7,326 nt of DNA from an uncultured Isosphaeraceae bacterium. Its GTDB lineage: Bacteria > Planctomycetota > Planctomycetia > Isosphaerales > Isosphaeraceae. Of this stretch, positions 1 to 5,535 are shown one piece after another. The position numbers and the translations under genes are program-made. The notes below the pieces were generated by a model. That model worked only from the letters and a program-made list of their open reading frames with translations. It searched no databases and had not been told where the DNA came from. The stretch covers positions 1-7,326 of the forward strand of contig CALCIC010000516.1 in assembly GCA_937907405.1 (NCBI GenBank). The letters are read 5' to 3'. The stretch's first letter is position 1, and each line of letters starts with the position of its first letter.

Positions 1-832
1 TGGCACGGCCGGCGACGAGCATTCCGCCTGCGAGACAGGCGGCGATCATCAGGGCGGCCGTCGCCTTGACGGGCACGGACGCCGCGAGGCCCGCGGCCTG
101 CGTCGCCAGGGCGAGGACGAGGAGCGTCGGCGAGCCACCCGCCGCGAGGGCCGAGGCCGATCGGACGGCGGCGGCGAGTGCGACCCGCCAGGCGTCCGCC
201 GGCGCCGCGATCGGGACGAGAGAGGGCTCGACGCCCCGGAGCTCCAGTCGCTCGCGAAGCCGCTTGCGAGCGCGGGCGAGTCTGCCGCCGACCGTCCCCG
301 GCGGGCAGCCGAGGAGCTCGGCGGCCTCGTCGCGAGTCAACCCCTCGAGATCGCAAAGCACGATCGGCGCCCGATAGCGCGTCGGCAGTCGGTCGATCTC
401 CTGGCGGATCACGCCGACGATCTCCGAGCGTTCGGGTTCGTGCTCGCCCGATGATTCCGGCCGGCGCGCCACGAGAGCCTCGCGCTTCACGCGACGACTT
501 CGCGACCTCCGGGCCTGCCGCGCCACGCGACGGGCGACCCGGTGCAGCCAGCCGCCAAGTGAGGCGCCGACGGGGAAGCCGCCGAGACGGTTCAGCAGGA
601 CCAGAAACGTCGCCTGGAACGCATCGTCGGCGTCTCCGGAAGGTCCCAGCGATCCTCGACAGACGGCCATGACCATCGGCCCGTGCCGCGCCACGAGCGC
701 GGCGAACGCGGCGTGATCGCGCGTGGCGGCGAACCGCTCGGCGAGCTGCGCGTCGGACAGGCTCAGCGACGATCCTTCGTTCAAAAGCCGATGAAGCAGA
801 GGTTGCGAACGACTCAAAGGTGCCTGGGCCAT
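1..832 (-). CDS. ECF-type RNA polymerase sigma factor with hydrophobic C-terminal tail (3' end cut by window edge)
   Basis: This gene encodes an extracytoplasmic-function sigma factor, which directs core RNA polymerase to a specific promoter set. The frame starts at ATG 832-830 and stays open to base 1, giving 277 visible residues with the C-terminus outside the window. The start is supported by a strong GGAGGAG ribosome binding site at 848-842, nine bases upstream. Region sigma-2 spans about residues 27-82, including 'DADDAFQATFLVLL', which matches the polymerase-binding 'DAEDAFQATFLVL' segment usual in planctomycete ECF factors. A basic linker (about 100-120) follows. Region sigma-4 spans about 146-196, with 'LPTRYRAPIVLCDLEGLT' and the helix-turn-helix 'EAAELLGCPPGTVGGRLARA'. 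After residue 215 the chain turns Ala/Leu-rich, with two likely membrane segments near 234-253 and 257-274. Such C-terminal extensions are known in planctomycete ECF factors and are thought to carry regulation in place of a separate anti-sigma factor. What follows the second segment cannot be seen. The TPR gene ends 138 bases upstream on the same strand. The target regulon is unknown. Confidence 0.93.
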   Translation of the reverse strand, partial: MAQAPLSRSQPLLHRLLNEGSSLSLSDAQLAERFAATRDHAAFAALVARHGPMVMAVCRGSLGPSGDADDAFQATFLVLLNRLGGFPVGASLGGWLHRVARRVARQARRSRSRRVKREALVARRPESSGEHEPERSEIVGVIRQEIDRLPTRYRAPIVLCDLEGLTRDEAAELLGCPPGTVGGRLARARKRLRERLELRGVEPSLVPIAAPADAWRVALAAAVRSASALAAGGSPTLLVLALATQAAGLAASVPVKATAALMIAACLAGGMLVAGRA

Positions 833-970
833 CGGATCAATCTCCTCCGCCGCCGTCACGCCGGTGCGATGCCTTCCTCCACAGATGTTGTACGTGACGA
901 GAATGGCCGCCGTCGCCGGAATTGATACACCATTCTCCCCCGTCAGCCGCCTTCGCGGTCGAGAGCGGAC

Positions 971-2911
971 TCACGGCTTCCGCGCGACCTGGTCCGATCG
1001 GGGGAGGCGCGCGAGGGTGGCGCGGGCGAGGTCGGCGGCGATGGAGCGGTCGACGGCGTGGTCGGCGACCCAATCCAGGTGGACGCGGGCGTCGTCGGGC
1101 TTGTCCTTGCGGATCAGGTCGAGGGCCAGGATCGTGTGGACCTCGGCCTTCTGGACGTCGTTGCCCGCCCTGGCGAGGAAGTCGCGGTCGGAGAGGTCGC
1201 CGTTTAGGTAGAGCAAGGCCGCCTTGGGCCAGGCGTCCTGACGCGGCAGCTTGGACAGTGCGTCTTCGAGGAACTTGTACGCTTCCGGCTCGCGGCCGGC
1301 GCGGCGGGCGCCGAGCGCCCCGAGCAGCGCCATGTACGAAGACGCGGGGTCGCCCCAGCCCTTCAGGTTCAGGAACGCGTGCGCGTCGATCTCGGCGCCG
1401 TCCACGTCGGCGCAGAGCCGGGACCAGCCCCGGGCGATGTAGACGTCGGCCCGGCGCGGGTCGGCGGCGACGGCCCGGTCGTATTCGGCGATCGCGCCGG
1501 TCCAGTCCCCTTCCGCCTGGCGGGCGCGGCCGCGCTCCAGGAACGCGTCGACGTCGGCCGAGGCGTCGTGGATCGGCGTCTGGTTCCGGATCGCCATCGC
1601 GTTCTTCGACATCTCCTCGAACAGCTTGACGCTGCCGCCGTACGCGGCGACCAGCCGGGGGCTGAGTTCGCCGGCGGCCTCGTAATCGGCCAGCGCCTGA
1701 TCCTTGAGCCCGAGCTTGGCGAACACGTTGCCCCGGTTGAAGTGGACGACGGCGTTCTTGGGCGCGAGTCGGACCGCTTCGCTGAGGTCTTCGATCGCGC
1801 GGTCGTAGCGGCCGATCATAAAGTACGCCAGCCCGGCGTTGGAGTACGCGCCGGCGTTCTTGGGGTCGAGCTTGATCGCCCGGTCCAGATCGGCGACGGC
1901 CTCGTCGTATCGACCCATGCTGTTGTAAGCCGCTCCGCGATTCTGGTACGCCTTGGCCTGCTTGGGGTTGATGGCGAGCGATTTGTCGAGCTCGACGAGG
2001 GCGTGTTGATACCGCCCCATGCGGACGAGGACGCCGCCGAGGTCCTTGTGCGCCTCGGCGTCGTCGGGGATGAGCCGGGCGACGGTCGCGAAGTCGGCGA
2101 GCGCCTCCTCGTTGCTCCCCAGCCGCGACCGCAGGCCGCCGCGGAGGCTGTAGGCGAACGCGAACCGGGGGTCGAGCGCGACCGCCTTGTCGTAGTCGAC
2201 CAGCGCCCGGCCCTCCTCCTTCATGTCTTCCAGCAGCCGGCCGCGACTCGCGAACGCCCGGGCGTAACCGGGGCCGAGTCGGACGGCGTCGTCAAGATCG
2301 GCGAGCGCCTCGGTGTACGCCCCGAGGGCGCGGTGGACGTCGCCCCGGCCGATGTAGGTGTTGGGGTCGGCGCCGTACTCGGCGATCGCCTGATCGTACT
2401 CCATCAGGGCTTCCTGATGGCGGGCCGTCCGATAGTAGACCTGGCCCAGGCCGGCGTGGGCGATGGACCTCGCCTCCTGAACCTTCTCATTCCGCTTCAG
2501 CGTTATGTGTATAGCGCCGTCGAGGAGCGGCGTTGACCAAAGCCGGATCGCGCGGGCGAATTCGGATTCGGCCTCGTCGTACCGGCTGAGCATCAAGAGC
2601 GCGACGCCGCGGTCGGGGTGGCCCGACGGATTGAGCGGATCGCGGTGGATGATGCGGTCGAAGTCGACCATGGCCTTCGTCGGCCGGTCCAGACGCAGGT
2701 AGCTGTTGCCGCGCCGGACCAGCGCCTCGACGTCGTTGGGATGACGCTCCAGCACCACGTCGAGCCGCTCGACGGCGTCGGCGTACCGGCCGGCGTCGTA
2801 AAACGCGAAGCCCTCCTGACGCTCACGATTCGTCGAAGCCGCATGGACCGAAGATCCGGAAAGCGTCGACAAGGTCAGGATTATCGCCAGAGTGGTTCTC
2901 GTCGCCCTCAT
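971..2911 (-). CDS. Exported tetratricopeptide-repeat (TPR) protein with NlpI-like C-terminal region
   Basis: This 646-residue protein is built almost entirely of TPR helix pairs, which form a scaffold for protein-protein contacts and have no catalytic function of their own. Residues 1-25 form a signal peptide (basic start, hydrophobic 'TLAIILTLSTL', cleavage probably after 'SVHA'), so it should act in the periplasm. About twelve to thirteen TPR units can be read: residues 29-62, 61-94, 95-124, then a run from about 148 to 419, and another near 453-486. They show the usual pattern of 'A...RG..Y...G.Y.EA..D...A+.LDP'. Residues 125-150 interrupt the register. The last 120 residues or so ('WPKAALLYLNGDLSDRDFL' and onward) resemble the end of NlpI-type TPR lipoproteins, though there is no lipobox Cys here. 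The ATG at 2911 is chosen because it places the signal peptide at the N-terminus. Its ribosome binding site is weak (AAGGA about 12 bases upstream). It lies between the small protein gene and the ECF sigma gene on the same strand, with gaps of 187 and 138 bases. The partner is unknown. Confidence 0.92.
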   Translation of the reverse strand: MRATRTTLAIILTLSTLSGSSVHAASTNRERQEGFAFYDAGRYADAVERLDVVLERHPNDVEALVRRGNSYLRLDRPTKAMVDFDRIIHRDPLNPSGHPDRGVALLMLSRYDEAESEFARAIRLWSTPLLDGAIHITLKRNEKVQEARSIAHAGLGQVYYRTARHQEALMEYDQAIAEYGADPNTYIGRGDVHRALGAYTEALADLDDAVRLGPGYARAFASRGRLLEDMKEEGRALVDYDKAVALDPRFAFAYSLRGGLRSRLGSNEEALADFATVARLIPDDAEAHKDLGGVLVRMGRYQHALVELDKSLAINPKQAKAYQNRGAAYNSMGRYDEAVADLDRAIKLDPKNAGAYSNAGLAYFMIGRYDRAIEDLSEAVRLAPKNAVVHFNRGNVFAKLGLKDQALADYEAAGELSPRLVAAYGGSVKLFEEMSKNAMAIRNQTPIHDASADVDAFLERGRARQAEGDWTGAIAEYDRAVAADPRRADVYIARGWSRLCADVDGAEIDAHAFLNLKGWGDPASSYMALLGALGARRAGREPEAYKFLEDALSKLPRQDAWPKAALLYLNGDLSDRDFLARAGNDVQKAEVHTILALDLIRKDKPDDARVHLDWVADHAVDRSIAADLARATLARLPRSDQVARKP

Positions 2912-2967
2912 TGCGCACGACCGTCCTTGTCGTTCGACGCCTCGCCTCGGCTCGGATCGGATTGGAT

Positions 2968-2990
2968 CGACCTAACCTAGGTTTCGGTCG
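2968..2990. promoter_or_regulatory. Interrupted palindrome upstream of the TPR gene, operator-like
   Basis: A perfect 10-base palindrome, AACCTAGGTT, sits at 2974-2983 and is flanked by complementary arms CGACC (2968-2972) and GGTCG (2986-2990), separated from the core by one base on one side and two on the other. It lies 57-79 bases before the TPR start codon, a position that would suit a repressor or activator site. I cannot place a convincing -35/-10 pair around it, so its regulatory role is inference. It could also be a chance palindrome. Confidence 0.3.
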
Positions 2991-3076
2991 GAGCGAGGGG
3001 GAGTCGTCGCGCGAGTCGGCGCGGCGGCGAAGCCGGCGGGGGGGTTCTAGCGGCCCTGCCTGGAAGCGCGAGAAAT

Positions 3077-3092
3077 CCGGCTGTCGGGCCGG
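3077..3092 (-). terminator. Weak candidate terminator after the small DcrB/PsbP-like gene
   Basis: On the minus strand, six bases after the TAA stop, the RNA can form a hairpin with a 5 bp GC stem (CCGGC / GCCGG) and a six-base loop (CCGACA), followed by ATTTCT. The stem is short and the U-tract is interrupted, so termination may be partial. Its position directly after the gene is the main support. Confidence 0.35.
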
Positions 3093-3098
3093 TTCGCG

Positions 3099-3530
3099 TT
3101 ATTCGGTCTCGACGATCGAGTGGACGACGTCGCGGACGAGGTCGGCCAGTTCGTCGGGGCCGAGGTCCGACCACTGGCCGAACGCCAGGAACGTCCGCCG
3201 AGGAGTGCGAAAGCAGCGGATCAAGGCCGAGTTGGTCATATCGAGCGCGAAGAACTCCAGGTCGTGCCCGGTCGCGGCGTGATCGCCGATGGCTTCGAGC
3301 ACTGGCGTCGATTCAAGGTCGGCGTACTCGTCGCGCATCGCCTCAAGAGCCGACTCGGCGACCTCGGCCGGGTCGGGACACGATTCGTCGGACGTGATCA
3401 GGGCGAACCCGAGGCCGTCGGGGTCCTGCACGGCCACGGTGCGGACCTCGTCCACGTCGGTCACTTCCAGTTCCCAGTGGGGAGGGTACTCGAAGCGAAC
3501 ACCGTCTTCGTCGTAGATTTGGACGTTCAC
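3099..3530 (-). CDS. Small soluble protein, possibly DcrB/PsbP-like fold, function unknown
   Basis: This 143-residue protein has no signal peptide, no lipobox and no membrane segment, so it is probably cytoplasmic. It is strongly acidic. It opens with 'VNVQIYDEDGVRFEYPPHW', a pattern of short beta-strands with the 'F.YP..W' signature seen at the start of proteins of the DcrB/PsbP/Mog1 type of alpha-beta sandwich. A strand pair follows ('TVAVQDPDGLGFALI'), then a helix with 'AEVAESALEAMRDEY', central strands with 'GHDLEFFALDMTNSALIRCFR' split around residue 90, a 'FLAFGQW' strand and a closing helix 'DELADLVRDVVHSIV'. The fold assignment is inference from this pattern only. The GTG start is chosen over an ATG at 3590 and a longer frame to 3914, because only the GTG has a well-spaced ribosome binding site and the family-like sequence begins there. 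Residues upstream of it look like non-coding translation. A candidate promoter lies at 3589-3618 and terminators flank it on both sides, so it is probably transcribed alone. Confidence 0.8.
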   Translation of the reverse strand: MNVQIYDEDGVRFEYPPHWELEVTDVDEVRTVAVQDPDGLGFALITSDESCPDPAEVAESALEAMRDEYADLESTPVLEAIGDHAATGHDLEFFALDMTNSALIRCFRTPRRTFLAFGQWSDLGPDELADLVRDVVHSIVETE

Positions 3531-3536
3531 TCCGCG

Positions 3537-3541
3537 CTCCC
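3537..3541 (-). promoter_or_regulatory. Ribosome binding site fixing the GTG start of the small protein gene
   Basis: GGGAG on the minus strand lies six bases before the GTG at 3530-3528. The competing ATG at 3590 has only an AGG immediately next to it, too close to work as a normal Shine-Dalgarno site. This site therefore decides the start. Confidence 0.6.
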
Positions 3542-3588
3542 GTTGACAGCCCGACCGCAGCCTTCCGTCGCCCGAATAATCGGCGTTC

Positions 3589-3618
3589 ATCCTACCATGG
3601 CGACGCCTGGGCCGCCAA
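3589..3618 (-). promoter_or_regulatory. Candidate sigma-70 promoter with extended -10 for the small protein gene
   Basis: On the minus strand, TTGGCG (3618-3613, four of six matches to TTGACA) is followed after 18 bases by TAGGAT (3594-3589, four of six matches to TATAAT). A TG lies one base before the -10, giving an extended -10 (TGGTAGGAT). Transcription would start near 3582, downstream of the ATG at 3590 and about 50 bases before the GTG. This agrees with the GTG start. The match is moderate and unproven. Confidence 0.35.
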
Positions 3619-3640
3619 CGGCCTGGAATCGACCCGACGC

Positions 3641-3682
3641 GCAATCGAAACGCCGCGCGCTTGGTGGTCGAAGCGCGCGGCG
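3641..3682 (-). terminator. Strong intrinsic terminator of the lipoprotein/DUF1559 unit
   Basis: Starting 21 bases after the TGA stop of the DUF1559 gene, the minus-strand RNA forms a perfect 12 bp stem (CGCCGCGCGCTT, 3682-3671, with AAGCGCGCGGCG, 3662-3651). The loop is eight bases (CGACCACC). It is followed by TTTCGATT (3650-3643), a broken but usable U-tract. The long perfect GC stem at the right place makes this the clearest terminator in the window. Confidence 0.75.
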
Positions 3683-3703
3683 AGGGTTGACGGCGCGCGG
3701 CGG

Positions 3704-4747
3704 TCAATACGAGTCGGCGCTGACGACCTCGCCCCCTTGCGAGCTGGAAAGGGCCTGATAGGTGGGCTGACTGACCGAGTTCTTGACGAACCTCACGCTG
3801 CCGTCGCAGAACCCGACGTTGACGCCGCCGCTGTGCCTGCTTCGGGCGCCGATGATCACGACGCCGTCGGCCCCGCCGATGCAAGGCGGGTTGTTCAGCG
3901 CCGGGTAGTTGCAATATCCGCTGCTCTGCATCCAGTCGGGTTTTGAGGAATTGGGGGGTAGAAAGCCCGTGAAGTTGGCGGCGTAGGCCCAGTGCGAGAA
4001 GCCTCGCAGGTCCAACGTGGCGCCGCTCACTCCCACGACGACCTCCGAGGTCATCATCGTGTTGCTCAAGCCGTCGGTGATCGATGCAAAGTCGACGCCT
4101 CCGCCCATGGTCGCCTGACCGGTCGCCGCGGTGACGTCAGGGAGCGGCGCGCCAATGTCCGAGAACGGGGCCCCCAGGAAAGCATACTGACGGCCGTTGT
4201 CCATGAAGTAGGGGACGAAGACCGCGCCGTTGAAGCTCCCCTGCTGCATCGTGATGTTGCCGAAATTGACCACGTAGTTCTGTGATCGAACGCTCCGACC
4301 CAACACGATCACGCCGGCGGTCCTGTCGTTGTTGCCGTCGCTCGGGCAGTTGTATGCGTCGACCCGAGTCGAGGAGACCGTGATGTTGCAGGGGCCTCCG
4401 TACCGGAACAACCCTTCGCTCGGATAAGTGGAAAGCTTCGCGTTGTTGTTGCCCGAGTTGTTCCAGGCGTTGAACAGCGCCTGTTGCTCGACGAACGGAA
4501 GCAGCGGAATCAGCCAGGTGCCCCAACAGCACCCGCGCGTCCCCTGGGGAAGAACCCCGTTGCTCGATTGATAATTGTGCATCCCCAGGCCGATCTGCTT
4601 GAGGTTGTTGATGCACTGCGCCCGGCGGGCCGCCTCGCGAGCCGACTGCACGGCCGGCAGCAGCAGCGCGATCAGGACCGCGATGATCGCGATCACGACC
4701 AGCAGCTCGATTAACGTGAAACCCAGCTTATGCGATTGCGTCTTCAT
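3704..4747 (-). CDS. DUF1559 domain protein with type IV pilin-like prepilin leader
   Basis: This 347-residue protein belongs to the DUF1559 family, which is greatly expanded in planctomycetes and has no settled function. The N-terminus is a class III prepilin leader: 'KLGFTLIELLVVIAIIAVL', with cleavage predicted between Gly9 and Phe10, Glu14 at position +5 of the mature chain, and one hydrophobic helix (about 10-31). The mature protein should be processed by a prepilin peptidase and anchored or assembled as a pseudopilin. The family hallmarks follow: 'AARRAQCINNLKQIGLGMHNY' (residues 40-60, in part) with 'GVLPQG' just after, and near the C-terminus the H-X9-DG motif (His305 to Asp315-Gly316, 'FCDGSVRFV'). 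Several Cys pairs (for example 'GCCWGTW') may form disulfides. Length is typical for the family. The ATG at 4747 is fixed by GGAGG at 4761-4757, eight bases upstream. It lies 82 bases after a lipoprotein gene, with a large stem-loop between them, and ends in a strong terminator. Confidence 0.96.
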   Translation of the reverse strand: MKTQSHKLGFTLIELLVVIAIIAVLIALLLPAVQSAREAARRAQCINNLKQIGLGMHNYQSSNGVLPQGTRGCCWGTWLIPLLPFVEQQALFNAWNNSGNNNAKLSTYPSEGLFRYGGPCNITVSSTRVDAYNCPSDGNNDRTAGVIVLGRSVRSQNYVVNFGNITMQQGSFNGAVFVPYFMDNGRQYAFLGAPFSDIGAPLPDVTAATGQATMGGGVDFASITDGLSNTMMTSEVVVGVSGATLDLRGFSHWAYAANFTGFLPPNSSKPDWMQSSGYCNYPALNNPPCIGGADGVVIIGARSRHSGGVNVGFCDGSVRFVKNSVSQPTYQALSSSQGGEVVSADSY

Positions 4748-4775
4748 CCAGGGAATCCTCCGACGGTGGTCGAAC

Positions 4776-4820
4776 CGAGCCGGATCGAGACGACGGCGCG
4801 CCGTCGTGAAACCCGGCTCG
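4776..4820 (-). repeat. Nested inverted repeat between the lipoprotein and DUF1559 genes
   Basis: A perfect 18-base palindrome, ACGACGGCGCGCCGTCGT (4790-4807), is enclosed by a second perfect 8-base inverted repeat, CGAGCCGG (4776-4783) and CCGGCTCG (4813-4820). The flanks between inner and outer arms are six and five bases. In RNA this folds as an outer 8 bp stem, an internal loop, and an inner stem of seven bp with a CGCG loop. It begins nine bases after the lipoprotein stop codon and ends 14 bases before the DUF1559 ribosome binding site. No U-tract follows, so it is not a standard terminator. An RNA-processing, mRNA-stabilising or partial attenuation role is inference. Confidence 0.75.
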
Positions 4821-4829
4821 TCGGTCGAT

Positions 4830-5267
4830 TCACTCGCTGGTCAATTCAAAGTCAGCCTTGGTCGAGGCGCTCGTCTTGACCTCGGCGGTCAGTTTCGAAG
4901 CCGCGTTGTATCGAGCGGGGATCATCTCCGCCTTGGACTTCTTCGGCGACGCCGGCATGCCCGGCACCGCCTCGGCCTCGGCCGCCCGGCCTCCTCCCGA
5001 TCGGATCGACACCCGATACACCCCGACCGTCGGGCCGTCCGCGCCGCCGATCGAATACGCGCCGTCGACGATCACCGCCCCAGTCGACACGGTCGCGCCG
5101 CCGCCGGGCTCGGGATCGAATGCGATCATCCCCTTGGCCAGCCGCGCGCCGTCCAGGTCGACCTTGCCGTAGACGACCCGTCGACCATCGGCGTCCCCGC
5201 CGTCGCAGCCGACGGCGGCCGAAGCCAAGCAGACCAACCCGCATCGCAAGGTCAACGATCGGATCAT
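4830..5267 (-). CDS. Small lipoprotein of the DUF1559-associated, carboxypeptidase-regulatory-like type
   Basis: This 145-residue protein starts with a lipoprotein signal peptide: 'MIRSLTLRCGLVCLASAAVG' followed by Cys21, which fits a lipobox (A-V-G-C) cleaved before the Cys by signal peptidase II. The mature part should be lipid-anchored outside the cytoplasmic membrane. Residues 32-52 ('VYGKVDLDGARLAKGMIAF') match the 'G.V..DG.PL..G.I.F.P' opening common in small planctomycete lipoproteins that look like carboxypeptidase-regulatory or transthyretin-like beta sandwiches. Strands continue at 'GAVIVDGAYSI' and 'GVYRVSIRS'. A charged linker (about 92-114) leads to 'IPARYNAASKLTAEV', another recurrent element of the group. 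No catalytic residues are evident, and the function is unknown. The ATG at 5267 is preferred to one at 5309, which would put 14 polar residues before the signal peptide. A GAGG lies seven bases before the chosen ATG. Such proteins are commonly encoded next to DUF1559 genes, and here it comes first. Confidence 0.92.
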   Translation of the reverse strand: MIRSLTLRCGLVCLASAAVGCDGGDADGRRVVYGKVDLDGARLAKGMIAFDPEPGGGATVSTGAVIVDGAYSIGGADGPTVGVYRVSIRSGGGRAAEAEAVPGMPASPKKSKAEMIPARYNAASKLTAEVKTSASTKADFELTSE

Positions 5268-5391
5268 GCCCTCGCCTCTCGATTGGAAGCCGGTCGACCG
5301 ACTAGTCAAGCGGCCCGCCGACCACGAATTCGCTCAGCGCGGACCATGGGCCTCGGGCGTCCAGGATCTGGAAAGCTAAAGCGCGCAAACA

Positions 5392-5440
5392 GGCCGGGGT
5401 TGCGATCGAAAGGTCCGGCCGCGACGGCGAGAAGCCGTCG
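5392..5440 (-). promoter_or_regulatory. Two adjacent stem-loops in the leader upstream of the lipoprotein gene
   Basis: Reading on the minus strand, the first hairpin (5440-5422) has a perfect 7 bp stem, CGACGGC / GCCGTCG, with a TTCTC loop. It can be extended by a G-U and a C-G pair. One base later a second inverted repeat (GGCCGG 5420-5415, CCGGCC 5397-5392) encloses 17 bases. Both lie after the promoter at 5474-5501 and before the lipoprotein start, so they would be in the 5' leader. No U-tract follows and I recognise no riboswitch class. The 6-base GC arms of the second hairpin could occur by chance. Confidence 0.4.
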
Positions 5441-5473
5441 TGCTGCTGGAGACGCGTGACGTTCAACAGGGCA

Positions 5474-5501
5474 AGTATGCCGCATCAAGACGCCATGTCA
5501 A
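5474..5501 (-). promoter_or_regulatory. Sigma-70 type promoter for the lipoprotein/DUF1559 unit
   Basis: The minus strand carries a perfect -35 box TTGACA (5501-5496), a 16-base spacer, and CATACT (5479-5474), which matches four of six positions of TATAAT. The start of transcription would be near 5467, giving a leader of about 200 bases before the lipoprotein ATG. The region is noticeably more AT-rich than the surrounding genes. It sits 35 bases after the stop codon of the patatin-related gene, where I see no terminator, so read-through from upstream could add to expression. Confidence 0.55.
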
Positions 5502-5535
5502 TTTATCAACCAGGCCGCCCTCGATCACCAATTCA

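Noticed and set aside
1..15. TGGCAC at the window start as a sigma-54 -24 element
   Set aside because: It lies inside the sigma factor coding region, on the opposite strand, and lacks a proper -12 element.
178..672. Plus-strand frame opposite the sigma factor gene
   Set aside because: It is Arg/Pro/Ala-rich with low complexity, and antisense to clear sigma-2 and sigma-4 domains.
943..962. Hairpin CCGC-CTTC-GCGG near the end of the TPR gene and its spacer as a terminator
   Set aside because: The stem is only 4 bp, lies at or before the gene end with no T-run, and such short GC stems are common here.
1379..2536. A 385-residue plus-strand frame opposite the TPR gene
   Set aside because: It is rich in Val/Gly/Asp/Arg with no recognisable domain, and it lies entirely antisense to a well-supported TPR gene. 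In GC-rich DNA the strand opposite a gene often stays open.
2997..3044. G-quadruplex from the G5 and G7 runs
   Set aside because: Only two long G-tracts are present and the distance between them is too great for a convincing four-tract structure.
3531..3914. N-terminal extension of the small protein to ATG 3590 or to 3914
   Set aside because: The extension to 3914 overlaps the DUF1559 gene and reads through its terminator as an Arg-rich shadow. The ATG at 3590 has no well-spaced ribosome binding site and precedes the predicted transcription start.
4575..5459. A 294-residue plus-strand frame across the DUF1559 start, the gap and the lipoprotein gene
   Set aside because: It is Arg/Ser-rich, has no domain, and is antisense to two genes with signal sequences and ribosome binding sites.
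5306..5488. Possible 60-residue minus-strand leader peptide before the lipoprotein gene
   Set aside because: Its ATG lies upstream of the predicted transcription start, no ribosome binding site is evident, and the Arg/Pro/Ala-rich product has no signal or domain.
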